DNA of 64,000 nt, from the NCBI GenBank assembly GCA_032027005.1, contig JAVSMW010000005.1, forward strand, positions 265,462 through 329,461. Direction: 5' to 3'. The position numbers were made by a program, and so were the translations under genes. The notes beneath the pieces are model-generated. The model did no database searches. It worked only from the letters and a program-made list of their open reading frames with translations, and had not been told where the DNA came from. Below are positions 26,744-35,797 of this stretch, piece after piece. The DNA comes from JAVSMW01 sp032027005. GTDB taxonomy: Bacteria; Bacillota; Thermincolia; Thermincolales; UBA2595. Numbering within the stretch: the first letter of the stretch is position 1; each line of letters opens with the position of its first letter.

Positions 26744-26834
26744 TTTATCTCCTTTCTTAAAAAACGGTTCATGAACTATCTGCTTCTGTCAATTTATTAT
26801 TCCCTGGAATTACGGATAACATCAAATTAAAAAG

Positions 26835-26860
26835 CGACACCTCTAATGAAAAAAGTGTCG
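26835..26860 (-). terminator. Intrinsic terminator after the orphan kinase
   Basis: CGACAC/GTGTCG arms around a 14-base AT-rich loop, with a leftward tail of CTTTTTAATTT. It lies 42 bases after the kinase stop and before selO. Confidence 0.75.
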
Positions 26861-26901
26861 TTAGTTTATCGACTTATCTCTTTTTCCGTTGCTTTGATAT
26901 C

Positions 26902-29025
26902 CTAACTTAGCATCTTGTCAGGAACAGGAAAGCGGATGTAGAATTTGGTTCCCAGGGAATTAGAAATAACGTCAATTTTAGCGTTATGGGATTCAGCAAT
27001 CTTGAAGCTTGTGGCTAGCCCCAACCCCGTCCCACTGTCTTTAGTGGTATAAAAAGGAGTTCCGAGTTTACTCAGACCTTCTTCCGAAATGCCGCACCCC
27101 TCATCCTCTATTAAAAGAACAGCTTTATCTTCCTCCTGGTAAGTTTGGATTATCAGACATCCCCGCTCATCCATCGCTTCAAGCCCATTACGGGCCAGAT
27201 TCAGAACCAACTGGGAAATCTCCTTTTTATTTAATTCCAGAACAGGGATATCCTTCAGAAATAATTTTATTCTTTTATTCTGTGTTAAGGTATCGGCCTC
27301 CACTAGAGGAAATAATTGATTTAATATATCATTAAGGCTTTGTAAATACAGTTCGGTTTTTCTTGTCCTGGCCAGTGACAGGAACTCAGTGATGATAGAG
27401 TTGGCCCGTGCAAGTTCTGAAATCATTAAATCAAATATTGACTTTTCTTCCGCAAACTGTGGTTTATTCCCCAGTAATTGAAGGAAACCATGGACTGTGG
27501 TAAGGGGATTTCTTATTTCGTGTCCGATTCCGGCCGCCATCTGGCCTACGAGATTAAGCCTTTCAAGGCGGACCAGTTCCCTTTGCATAACTTTAAGGTC
27601 CGTTATATCACTAAAATCACACATCCCGCACAATTCGCCATCTATTTCGATTTGTTCAACAGACAGCAGGGCTGTCCTAATCCTCCCGTCCCTGGCTGCT
27701 ATAGTCACTTCCAGGTTACGGATTGAACCATTTTCCTGCAAAATCTGGTAAAATCTTTCCGTCTCCGCGGGCTGGACTCCTAATTCAGAAGGAGTTTGCC
27801 CTATCATTTCTTTTTTTGTCAAACCCATTAATGCGGAAAATTGTTCATTCACATCTATAAAACTAACATCTGATAACTTTATTATGCATTTTGCCTGGGG
27901 ACTCGAGTAAAACGCTTTGGCAAAACGTCTTTCCGAAAGGCGTAAAGCCTGGTTTGATTCTTTCATGGACTGAAAGGTGTGACAGAGGGCTATTTCCATA
28001 TCGCTGAAGTTCTTGGTCAGAGAAGATATTTCCTGAATTGGACTGTTAATTAGTTGGACATCTTTTGAATTCAGCGGTTCCCTTGCCAGAAAAGTTGTAA
28101 TATTTGTCAGGTTAGATAGCGGCTCAACCAGCCATCGCCGCAATAGCAGGGATAACAGTACTCCAACAAACAGGGTGATTCCGCCGAAAAACACGGGCAT
28201 ATAGTTCAGTTGGTTTGTGATATATGTTGCCGGAACCACAACCCCCAGTGACCACCTGACATGACTTACCGGCGCAAAAGCCATTAACTGATCTTCACCC
28301 TGAACAGAATACTTGGCAACTCCGGTTTGCATCTGTATCATTTTATGAATAAAACCTAATGTTTCAGGGTTCGAGCTTTGATCTGTCAGAAAATTATACT
28401 TCATCATTACAGTTGGGTCCGGATGTGCAATAACCAGCCCGTCCTGCTGCAGTAAAATGGCATAACCGGCATCACCGACTTTTACAGAAGACATTTCGTG
28501 GGACATCTTAGTTAAATTGACGCTCCCCCCAATTAAACCGATAAGCTTGTCTCCATTCCTGATTGGTGCCGCCACAACGATGATCTGATTCCCGCTGCCC
28601 CGTGAAATTATGGGATCAGATATAACCGTCTGCCCTGTATTCATTACTTGCCGGAAATAATCACGATCAGCCACAGATCCCGTCTGTCCCGTGTTTAAGT
28701 AATAGTTGCCCTTTGTATCAGAAACAAAAAACTGTTCATAAATCGGATTGTCCCGGGTCTCTTGGTCAAGGTATGTCATAATGGTATTTTTATCACCACT
28801 TTTAAACATTGCTCTTCTTGTAATAAGCTCTACCTCTCCTTGGCGGGCCGCCAGCCACTCCCCGATTTGCGCACTCGATGCTGAAGCTATAGATACAAGA
28901 GCCTGCTCAAGATTATTGGTTAACAGAAACTTTGTCCTGTAGTAGGCTGCAGTCGACAAGCCTCCTAAGCCCAACATAAGTGATACGATTATTAAGGTAG
29001 TGATACCAATTTTGAATTTTTTCAT
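26902..29025 (-). CDS. Orphan sensor histidine kinase (dCache-PAS-HisKA)
   Basis: A 707-residue kinase. A transmembrane helix near residues 7-28, an extracytoplasmic double-Cache-like domain (about 35-270), a second helix (about 278-300), a HAMP-like linker, a PAS domain (about 365-480), and then HisKA with HEIRNPLTTVHGFLQLL and HATPase_c with NLARNGLEAMDE, DEGCGISEEG and GTGLGLATS. The HisKA motif is close to that of Spo0A-directed sporulation kinases. No response regulator is adjacent, which fits a phosphorelay role; this is inference. ATG 29025 has TGGAGGGGATCAG. Confidence 0.87.
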   Translation of the reverse strand: MKKFKIGITTLIIVSLMLGLGGLSTAAYYRTKFLLTNNLEQALVSIASASSAQIGEWLAARQGEVELITRRAMFKSGDKNTIMTYLDQETRDNPIYEQFFVSDTKGNYYLNTGQTGSVADRDYFRQVMNTGQTVISDPIISRGSGNQIIVVAAPIRNGDKLIGLIGGSVNLTKMSHEMSSVKVGDAGYAILLQQDGLVIAHPDPTVMMKYNFLTDQSSNPETLGFIHKMIQMQTGVAKYSVQGEDQLMAFAPVSHVRWSLGVVVPATYITNQLNYMPVFFGGITLFVGVLLSLLLRRWLVEPLSNLTNITTFLAREPLNSKDVQLINSPIQEISSLTKNFSDMEIALCHTFQSMKESNQALRLSERRFAKAFYSSPQAKCIIKLSDVSFIDVNEQFSALMGLTKKEMIGQTPSELGVQPAETERFYQILQENGSIRNLEVTIAARDGRIRTALLSVEQIEIDGELCGMCDFSDITDLKVMQRELVRLERLNLVGQMAAGIGHEIRNPLTTVHGFLQLLGNKPQFAEEKSIFDLMISELARANSIITEFLSLARTRKTELYLQSLNDILNQLFPLVEADTLTQNKRIKLFLKDIPVLELNKKEISQLVLNLARNGLEAMDERGCLIIQTYQEEDKAVLLIEDEGCGISEEGLSKLGTPFYTTKDSGTGLGLATSFKIAESHNAKIDVISNSLGTKFYIRFPVPDKMLS

Positions 29026-29130
29026 CTGATCCCCTCCAGAAGATGTCAAAAAATCTGTCAACTTTTAAAGTTTCCACATATTTCCTCATTTTCCTCTATA
29101 TTTCATCAAAATATCCTATAAAAACTAAAA

Positions 29131-29156
29131 CCAGACCTTCTAACAGAACGGTCTGG
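29131..29156 (-). terminator. Intrinsic terminator after ddh
   Basis: CCAGACC/GGTCTGG arms with a 12-base loop; the leftward strand continues TTTTAGTTTTTA. It lies 50 bases after the ddh stop. Confidence 0.85.
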
Positions 29157-29206
29157 CAAAATTTTGTCATTTGGAATTTACTTTATTTACTTTTTAAAAA
29201 TCCCTT

Positions 29207-30190
29207 TTATAACAGATCACGCATTAAAACATCGGATGATTTATTTGCTAGATAAGCCAGGGGAATGTCAAATACTGTTTTGGCACCTGTCTGTCCTTCT
29301 TTATTAAGACGATGTACCGCCCGTGCATATGCCACCAAAACGCTGGCCGTAAATTCCGGGTTGCTGTCCAGTTTTATAGAAAATTCTATGAGATGGGCAT
29401 TGGTCTCTTTTTCACCTGTCTTGCCACTACGGAGTACGAAACCGCCATGAGGTATTTTGGAGTGCTTTTCCTTTAGTTCTTCTTCAGAAATAAAGTTTAC
29501 AATGGTGTCATAGTCTGCAAAGTAATTGGGCATGGACTTAATTTCCTCAGATATTTTCTCTTTGTCTGCCCCTGCTTCTGTGACCACATAGCACTCCCGG
29601 ATATGCTTTTCTCTGGTAGTGAATTCAGGATTTACTCCGCTCCTGACTTTTTCAATTGCTTCCTCAATGGGGATAGTGTACTGCACCCCGGCTTTTACCC
29701 CGGCAACTCTCCGGATAGCATCTGAATGGCCCTGACTCACTCCCCGCCCCCAAAAGGTATAGTCCTTGCCTGCCGGCATAATGGCTTCGGCCAACATCCT
29801 GTTCATCGAGAAAAGACCCGGATCCCAACCCACACTTATGGCACTAACCTTCCCACCTACTTTGGCCGCTTCATCCACTGCGGCAAAGTGCTGCGGAATC
29901 TTGGCATGGGTATCAAAACTATCGACAGTGTTAAACATTCTGGTAAAGTATGGGGTCTGTTCGGGTAAGTCGGTAGCAGAGCCACCGCATAGAATCATTA
30001 CATCAATTTCATTTGTATAGTTTTGGGCCTCAGATACATGCGCAACCTTAACCTCAGCTATCTTGACTGTATCTGCCGGCCTCCGCGTAAATACGGCTAC
30101 CAGTTCCGTATCGGGGTTTTGTCCGATAGCGGCTTTTACTCCCTTACCAAGATTACCATAACCAACAATCCCAATTCTGATTTTACTCAA
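29207..30190 (-). CDS. ddh: meso-Diaminopimelate D-dehydrogenase
   Basis: A 327-residue NADPH-dependent enzyme that makes meso-diaminopimelate directly from tetrahydrodipicolinate, for lysine and peptidoglycan. The Rossmann motif is GIVGYGNLGKG and substrate-domain stretches such as SVGWDPGLFSMNR and WGRGVSQGHSDAIRRV are characteristic. A TTG at 30190 (LSKIRIGIVG) is chosen because it follows TGGAGGT; the ATG at 30223 has no ribosome site. The gene is 34 bases downstream of a TrmB-family regulator gene, probably its regulator and cotranscribed. Confidence 0.9.
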   Translation of the reverse strand: MSKIRIGIVGYGNLGKGVKAAIGQNPDTELVAVFTRRPADTVKIAEVKVAHVSEAQNYTNEIDVMILCGGSATDLPEQTPYFTRMFNTVDSFDTHAKIPQHFAAVDEAAKVGGKVSAISVGWDPGLFSMNRMLAEAIMPAGKDYTFWGRGVSQGHSDAIRRVAGVKAGVQYTIPIEEAIEKVRSGVNPEFTTREKHIRECYVVTEAGADKEKISEEIKSMPNYFADYDTIVNFISEEELKEKHSKIPHGGFVLRSGKTGEKETNAHLIEFSIKLDSNPEFTASVLVAYARAVHRLNKEGQTGAKTVFDIPLAYLANKSSDVLMRDLL

Positions 30191-30224
30191 TGCTTTATTA
30201 CCTCCAGTATGATATATTTTCATA

Positions 30225-30926
30225 TTACTTAATGTCTCTTCCGGCTATTTCGCTCAGTTTAATTTCATTTTTCAGTGAGTCTTTCAATAAATCCACCAGA
30301 TTTTTCTTTTTGGAATAAAGACAGGTTGAATATTCGCCGTTATCAATATCCCCGGTAAGAACATTGGTTGAATCTACAATAAGCCTGATTTGCTGCTCAG
30401 ATTTTTCCGTAAGATAAACTGTAGCTCCCGCCAGATTAAATGGGACGTTAGTTATTATAACAATCTTAATTACCCGGTCTATGGCATTCTTTATTTCAGG
30501 GAGAATACACTGTAGAATCTGATCTGATACCGAAACGTACACTCTCTCTTTGGCTTCTAAGATCATATTCCTCATTTTATGCAAAATCTGGCTTGTCCCT
30601 TTAATAGTTATGTATCCTTCACTCTCGTTTCTCTGCTGTGGAAGACTCTTTATCAACTCGTGCTTGGTCTCCTGGAGTCTTCTGATTTTATTATCACAAA
30701 ACTCCTCAATGGGAACGGGTGTATACCTGGTCGTTGGACCTTCAATAATATAAGCTCCTCCCCTTTCAACTAGAGAAGCGAGAGATGTATATGCATTGGA
30801 TCGTGAAATACCGGTAATTTTCGCAACTTCATAGCCATTTAAGTCGCCGTCGGAAAGAAGTTTTATATAAATTAATGCTTCCTGCCTTGTCAGGTTAAAT
30901 TGCATCAGCATTGCCACTACATCCAC
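30225..30926 (-). CDS. TrmB-family transcriptional regulator
   Basis: A 233-residue protein with an N-terminal winged helix (LTRQEALIYIKLLSDGDLNGYEVAKITG, then SRSNAYTSLASL) and a C-terminal TrmB-type effector domain (about 110-215, ERVYVSVSDQI). The start is GTG 30926 with GGTGGG upstream. It is the first gene of a two-gene unit with ddh. A palindrome over its own -10 element suggests autorepression. The effector is unknown; DAP-pathway intermediates are a guess from context only. Confidence 0.82.
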   Translation of the reverse strand: MDVVAMLMQFNLTRQEALIYIKLLSDGDLNGYEVAKITGISRSNAYTSLASLVERGGAYIIEGPTTRYTPVPIEEFCDNKIRRLQETKHELIKSLPQQRNESEGYITIKGTSQILHKMRNMILEAKERVYVSVSDQILQCILPEIKNAIDRVIKIVIITNVPFNLAGATVYLTEKSEQQIRLIVDSTNVLTGDIDNGEYSTCLYSKKKNLVDLLKDSLKNEIKLSEIAGRDIK

Positions 30927-30942
30927 AAAAGCCCACCCCTAA

Positions 30943-30992
30943 ATAGTGTTCCCTTTCCGTAACACTATACAATATTCTTTTCAATTTGTCTA
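30943..30992 (-). promoter_or_regulatory. Promoter and palindromic operator of the trmB-ddh unit
   Basis: Reading leftward, -35 TAGACA (30992-30987), a 17-base spacer and -10 TATAGT (30969-30964) form a good housekeeping promoter. A perfect 8-base inverted repeat, ATAGTGTT-N10-AACACTAT (30943-30968), overlaps the -10. Binding there would block initiation. Confidence 0.7.
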
Positions 30993-31004
30993 GGCACAAA
31001 TTAC

Positions 31005-32519
31005 TTACCTCTCATTCCACTCATAAAGTATAATTTTATGATAAACCGGGTCAAAAATGGAATCAGACTGAAATACAGCAATTTGTGTCACTTTCTCCTG
31101 CAAACTCCCCGCCTGCTTTTCAAACCCTGCCAAAACGAAATTCGTTAATAGAATCCTTTGATTTTTCCTAATTTTAATTTCCTGCAAAAATAAATCATAG
31201 GTAAAAATCCGCTTATGGGTATAGTTCACCTTTAAATAATCCATTATCCTTGTTTCTTCCCATGTATAGATAATAAAAGGAGAATTGATTTTTTCCAGTT
31301 CACGGGAAAGTTTGTAGGCTGCAGGCTCTTCAATTGCATGGCGTTTTACCAGGACCGCCCCATGATGGAGTTGGACACCGGTTGCAAGCAAGACCATCAT
31401 TATAATTAAGTTTTGTCTATGTAAACAACGATTGCGGCAGTTAAAATTGTCTTTTTGCACCAAGACATCAAATAGCAGAAAACAAAAAATACCAATCATG
31501 GGTGAAATATGCCGTGGTTTATCAATATTTTGACCGACCAGCGCCCATATAAAGTAAAAAATCAACAAAACGATAAGTAAAAGGTTATAGGGAAACGAGA
31601 CATTCGTTATTTTTTTCCGATTAAACATTTTGTAAAAAGCGATACCTACCAGTACACCAAGAGCCAAGGCTGCCAAAACTGAACGTCCTGCCAAGCCTGT
31701 CCAGAAGAAATTGTAAAACAACAGTACCGTCAGCCGGTGCCAGAATGTATATGAGGCAGATGTTATGGCCCCACCCCATTGATTGAAGTGTCCTTCTATA
31801 AATCCAACTGACAGGCTGATTAACCCTTTAATTCCGCCCTCGCCGGCAGCCAGAGCCGCCACCCAGATTAGCTGAAAAACAACAGCTGCACATATTTGAA
31901 TAACTATCCGGCCAAAGAAGTTGTCTCCTTTTCGGCGATGCCGGAAGTCTTGAAACCAGAGAAATATCATGGCCAAACCGAAGGGAAAAAATGAGAGTCG
32001 TGAGCCCAAAAGCAAACTGTAAAAAAACAGCGGAGGAATCCTGAAAAGCAAGGCTCTATTCTCCAAAGCCCGCCGGATTGACCATAAAAACCACCATAAG
32101 ATAGAGATGGCGAGAGCCTCGGACATCGGAGATACACTAATTATCCATAAATAGCTCGCCGAATTTACAAATAAAGTTAAAACACCGCTCATTAATGGGG
32201 AGAATTTACGCCGGCCCAGCAAATAGACCGGTATACACGAAAGCATCGTGATAACAATATTAAAGACAGCTAGAGACTTAATGGGGTCTGGAATCAGACT
32301 GTGAAACAGCATCCCCCCAAGGATGAAATAAGGATACCCGGGAAAATGGGGCTGCATGGCAAGCATATCAAAATGATCCAAAGCAAGAGCGAAATCAACT
32401 TCATCCCATGACCTGGCAAAAGAGGGGCTGTTTGTAAGTCGCCAGTAAAAAATAAAAGCCATTATAATGACAAGAAGGCAACCCAAGCAGTAAAAAAAAA
32501 TTTTCCCTTTTTTAATCAT
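31005..32519 (-). CDS. GT-C type membrane glycosyltransferase (family 39-like)
   Basis: A 504-residue polytopic protein (about 11 helices) with features of lipid-phosphate-sugar-dependent glycosyltransferases. The first extracytoplasmic loop carries an acidic pair in SWDEVDFALALDHFD and then PHFPGYPYF, as in GT39/ArnT-like enzymes. A soluble C-terminal part (about 410-504) follows the last helix. The substrate is unknown; a polyprenyl-phosphate sugar made by the GT2 protein encoded just upstream (8-base overlap) is the obvious donor. It is the last gene of the FTR1-containing block. Confidence 0.72.
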   Translation of the reverse strand: MIKKGKIFFYCLGCLLVIIMAFIFYWRLTNSPSFARSWDEVDFALALDHFDMLAMQPHFPGYPYFILGGMLFHSLIPDPIKSLAVFNIVITMLSCIPVYLLGRRKFSPLMSGVLTLFVNSASYLWIISVSPMSEALAISILWWFLWSIRRALENRALLFRIPPLFFYSLLLGSRLSFFPFGLAMIFLWFQDFRHRRKGDNFFGRIVIQICAAVVFQLIWVAALAAGEGGIKGLISLSVGFIEGHFNQWGGAITSASYTFWHRLTVLLFYNFFWTGLAGRSVLAALALGVLVGIAFYKMFNRKKITNVSFPYNLLLIVLLIFYFIWALVGQNIDKPRHISPMIGIFCFLLFDVLVQKDNFNCRNRCLHRQNLIIMMVLLATGVQLHHGAVLVKRHAIEEPAAYKLSRELEKINSPFIIYTWEETRIMDYLKVNYTHKRIFTYDLFLQEIKIRKNQRILLTNFVLAGFEKQAGSLQEKVTQIAVFQSDSIFDPVYHKIILYEWNER

Positions 32520-33264
32520 TTAGCAAATACCCTGGATTAGAATAATCGTCTGTAATCCTTATTTTGGGGGCAGGACGTCTCATTTCCTTAATAATTGCAG
32601 GTATTACGGCAGTCATGTAAGCTCCGAATCGGATAAAAGATTGCCCGGTTGTTCTTGCCTGGTAGCGTATCGGAACTTCCAGCATGCGGAATCCTTTGCG
32701 GACAAGATTAAGAGTGAGTACCTGCGCATAGTTATAATCATGGATTATCTCAGCGTGCTCTACGGCCAGTCTGGAAAATGCTCTCATGCCGGACTGGCCG
32801 TCATTGATCCATTTGCATAATAAAAGCGACTGCAGGAACGAAAAGAAATAATTCCCCAGCCGCCGGTGGAGCTTCATCCCCTTAATCCTTCCCATAAATC
32901 TTGAGCCTATCACATAATCAGCTTTACCATTTAAAATAGGAAAAACCATATCTGTTATCTGCTCCGCAGGGTATTCGTTGTCCGCATCAATCATCACGGC
33001 AATATCAGCTCCATGTCTGTATGACTCCGCCAGTCCCAGACGTACGGCATTGCCAAGACCAAGATTTTTGGGCAGCGAAAATATATAATCAGCACCTGCT
33101 TCTTTTGACACAAGTACAGTTTTGTCTGTAGAGCCATCATCAATGACATGCACCTCCACAGAAACCTGCGGGTCGACATCCCTCGGAATCCTCGAAATAA
33201 CTTGACCAATGGTTTCTTCCTCATTGTGAGCCGGCAGGAAAACAACAACCTTCACTTTTTTCAT
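32512..33264 (-). CDS. GT2 family glycosyltransferase (dolichyl-phosphate-mannose-synthase-like)
   Basis: A 250-residue cytoplasmic GT-A enzyme. It has VVVFLPAHNEEETIGQVI, the DxD-type metal site (MIDADNEYP) and DGQSGMRAFSR. It resembles polyprenyl-phosphate sugar synthases without a C-terminal membrane domain. The start is ATG 33264; the frame is open to 33393 but overlaps the preceding gene, and GGAGG lies about 13 bases before 33264, which is somewhat far. It probably supplies the lipid-linked sugar for the GT-C protein encoded next. Confidence 0.82.
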   Translation of the reverse strand: MKKVKVVVFLPAHNEEETIGQVISRIPRDVDPQVSVEVHVIDDGSTDKTVLVSKEAGADYIFSLPKNLGLGNAVRLGLAESYRHGADIAVMIDADNEYPAEQITDMVFPILNGKADYVIGSRFMGRIKGMKLHRRLGNYFFSFLQSLLLCKWINDGQSGMRAFSRLAVEHAEIIHDYNYAQVLTLNLVRKGFRMLEVPIRYQARTTGQSFIRFGAYMTAVIPAIIKEMRRPAPKIRITDDYSNPGYLLND

Positions 33265-33298
33265 ATAAGCCCGAATTCCTCCGTCATTAAAAATTTTG

Positions 33299-34762
33299 TT
33301 ATTTATTATTAACCTCAATAGCATCCAGCAGCACCGGTCCCCTGCTGTGGTCAGGATATGGCGCACCGAGCAGATGGGCAATTGTCGGCGCAACTGAAAC
33401 GAGGCTGTGCTTGGCTTCCACCCTTAGGCCGCTTTTTATGGCCGGTCCATGGATAATAAAGGGCACATACCGCTCGCCTTCATCCAGGTGCCCATGCCCG
33501 CCAATCCCATCGCTCTGTCCATGGTCTGCACAGATAATCACTGTGGTATCTTTCATCATACCCTTTTTATCAAGCCAGCCAAAAAACTCTTCGATCAGCT
33601 TGTCGGCTTCTTCAATTTTACGCCTGTATTCTTCATACAACGCTCCCCTGCTGTGCCCGGTTTGGTCTGTGGCGATCATCTGCACAACCAGTAAGTCGGG
33701 ATTCTCTTTTTCCATTAACGCCTTGGCACGCGTAATAATATTTTTGTCTGCCACCCTGTTATCCATAACTGCGGTTACACTATCAACATCTTCACCAAAA
33801 GCGTCGATAAGATGGGCAATCCCCAGTAGTTTTCCTTTTTTGCCAACCTTCCGGAGTGAGTCAAATATGCTTTCCACCCTTACCCCCATTCTTAACACAA
33901 GGTTCGATTTGATACCGTGTTCCTCAGGATAAGTGCCTGTAAAAATCGATGAAAAGCAGACAACAGTCCGGGCTGGATAAACCGTCTCCATCCGGCAGTA
34001 TTCGGTGCCTTTTTCCCGGAGCTCATCCAGAAACGGCGTAGCTGCCTCCTGAAAGCGGTCTCTACGGGCCCCGTCAACAATCATAACCACTACTTTTTCA
34101 CACAAGGCACCTGCCGGGACACCCATATCCCTGGTATAGCCGTTAGTTTTTTCCGGTCTCCAATCAAACAAATAACGGTGTAAAATCCAACTGAACACAA
34201 ATAAGGATGTATAAAAAATCAGCAGTCTGGGCCATTCCAATTGAAGAAAAGGAATTCCACCCTGAATACTGATTCTCTGGCTGTCCCAGATAAACAAAAG
34301 CAGCAGGAATTTAGGGACCTGCTCCTGGGCATTTCCGCTGGTGGAATCACTATTTTTCAGAACAAGTTTCCAAAAGCGGGTGAAATTCAGCCATGAAGTT
34401 CCTATTCTTAGATGATAATATAATGTGCCCCAGAAAAAGACGGTAAAGAAGAAATACAACCCGACTGCCATTAGAGCGAGGCTAATGTTCACATTATTCC
34501 AGATCATCAGATAGGCACAGAGCGGTATCCACAGATAATTGCGCAGAAAAAGCGGAAAATCGAAACAGATGTATATGAGTATAACCGGCAAAACGGCCAG
34601 TAAACCGAGCCCGGCGGCAGTCCAAAAAACTGTACTTTTAAATTCCGGGAGATTATACAGCAGGAAAGTGATTACAACAAAAATCGGCGTAAATGGTTTC
34701 CCTTCATTAAATAAATTCCAGCACCTGGCAGCAATAATCTCAAATAACGATGCCGATTTCAC
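33299..34762 (-). CDS. Membrane-anchored alkaline-phosphatase-superfamily phosphoesterase
   Basis: A 487-residue protein. About six transmembrane helices occupy residues 22-205. A type I phosphodiesterase/AlkP-superfamily domain follows. Metal and catalytic residues are visible in VVMIVDGARRD, the nucleophile region YPARTVVCFSSIFTG, TDQTGHSRG, ADHGQSD and GGHGHLDEGERYVP. It would hydrolyse or transfer phosphoryl groups outside the membrane, possibly on lipids or glycans. The start is GTG 34762 with GGGGG upstream, only 5 bases after the FTR1 stop, so cotranscription with the iron permease is likely. Confidence 0.8.
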   Translation of the reverse strand: MKSASLFEIIAARCWNLFNEGKPFTPIFVVITFLLYNLPEFKSTVFWTAAGLGLLAVLPVILIYICFDFPLFLRNYLWIPLCAYLMIWNNVNISLALMAVGLYFFFTVFFWGTLYYHLRIGTSWLNFTRFWKLVLKNSDSTSGNAQEQVPKFLLLLFIWDSQRISIQGGIPFLQLEWPRLLIFYTSLFVFSWILHRYLFDWRPEKTNGYTRDMGVPAGALCEKVVVMIVDGARRDRFQEAATPFLDELREKGTEYCRMETVYPARTVVCFSSIFTGTYPEEHGIKSNLVLRMGVRVESIFDSLRKVGKKGKLLGIAHLIDAFGEDVDSVTAVMDNRVADKNIITRAKALMEKENPDLLVVQMIATDQTGHSRGALYEEYRRKIEEADKLIEEFFGWLDKKGMMKDTTVIICADHGQSDGIGGHGHLDEGERYVPFIIHGPAIKSGLRVEAKHSLVSVAPTIAHLLGAPYPDHSRGPVLLDAIEVNNK

Positions 34763-34767
34763 TAATC

Positions 34768-35688
34768 TTAACCCCCGCCCACTATAACTTTTTGCCTGTT
34801 TTCACTTGCTTTTTTCTGCCTGGCGATAAAAAGAAAAACAATCAGGTAATAGCTCCAGTATAAAGCAAATTCCTCCAAAGACGGATTATGGGTATAGCCC
34901 AGAAAAGCCCGCAGGAAAATGCCTATCTGCCCGCTTATTAGGGGAGTTTTTCCTGTATCCCGAATATATTGGGTCTCATCTATCGGATGTTCTGGCATGA
35001 AGCCTACGATATTGTATACCTCACCAATTTCACCGCCGGGGGTCCGATAAACACTGCCCATCAGCTTTAAATCCTGCAGTATCCCGACACCCTGTACCAA
35101 AAGCCCGGCAGCAATTAAACACATAATCACAGCTGTACCTTTAAAGAAAGTGCCTAAAGGCACCTTGCGGGAACCTCTGAAGAAAAAGTAAGAGACAACA
35201 CTGGCTAGAACAAGACCAAGCAATGCGCCCCAACTGGAAATGGCTTTTTGGATGTCGCCGCCGCTAATGGCAGCAAAGAAGAAAACTGTTTCAACTCCCT
35301 CCCGGAGGACCACCAGATAAGAGTGGATAATCATATTCAAAATACTGCCTGTTGATAAAATGCGATCTACATCCGAGTGAATCTTAGTCGTCATATCATT
35401 GGCTTGTTTGGCAATAAAAAATATCATATGAGTCAACAAGGCTGTAGAAGCAAACATTATTCCAACTCTCAGGTAGATCTGATTGGCCATAGAACCATAC
35501 CCTGTCAGCACTACCTGGAAGAGAAGGGCTACCATTAAGCTGGAAATCAATGCCAGGACGACGCCAAGCCACACCCATTTATTCCAGCGAGATTGATTAA
35601 TTCTTCCTAAGTACGTTGTAATAATCCCTACTATCAGCAGAGCCTCCAACGTTTCCCGAAAGGTAATAATAAACGCCTGAAAGTCCAT
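34768..35688 (-). CDS. FTR1-family high-affinity iron permease
   Basis: A 306-residue permease with seven hydrophobic helices and the two REXXE iron-translocation motifs, RETLE (11-15) and REGVE (129-133), that define FTR1/EfeU. It probably transports iron across the cytoplasmic membrane with extracytoplasmic partners encoded just upstream (35798 and 37333). No EfeB peroxidase or multicopper oxidase is adjacent. A 12-base-arm hairpin lies between it and the upstream gene. The downstream phosphoesterase gene follows after 5 bases. Confidence 0.9.
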   Translation of the reverse strand: MDFQAFIITFRETLEALLIVGIITTYLGRINQSRWNKWVWLGVVLALISSLMVALLFQVVLTGYGSMANQIYLRVGIMFASTALLTHMIFFIAKQANDMTTKIHSDVDRILSTGSILNMIIHSYLVVLREGVETVFFFAAISGGDIQKAISSWGALLGLVLASVVSYFFFRGSRKVPLGTFFKGTAVIMCLIAAGLLVQGVGILQDLKLMGSVYRTPGGEIGEVYNIVGFMPEHPIDETQYIRDTGKTPLISGQIGIFLRAFLGYTHNPSLEEFALYWSYYLIVFLFIARQKKASENRQKVIVGGG

Positions 35689-35716
35689 TTCTTACACTCA
35701 CTCCTATGTAATAATT

Positions 35717-35755
35717 GCAACTGGATGCCTGTAGAAATTACATGCATCCAGTTGC
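35717..35755 (-). other. Intercistronic hairpin before the FTR1 gene
   Basis: Perfect 12-base arms GCAACTGGATGC/GCATCCAGTTGC around a 15-base loop, lacking a strong U-tract leftward (AATTATTAC). It may be a partial terminator or an mRNA-processing/stability element that sets the ratio of the stalk protein to the permease. Confidence 0.55.
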
Positions 35756-35797
35756 TTATTGCAGTGGCAGTTATTAATACCAGATTGATCAAACTTC

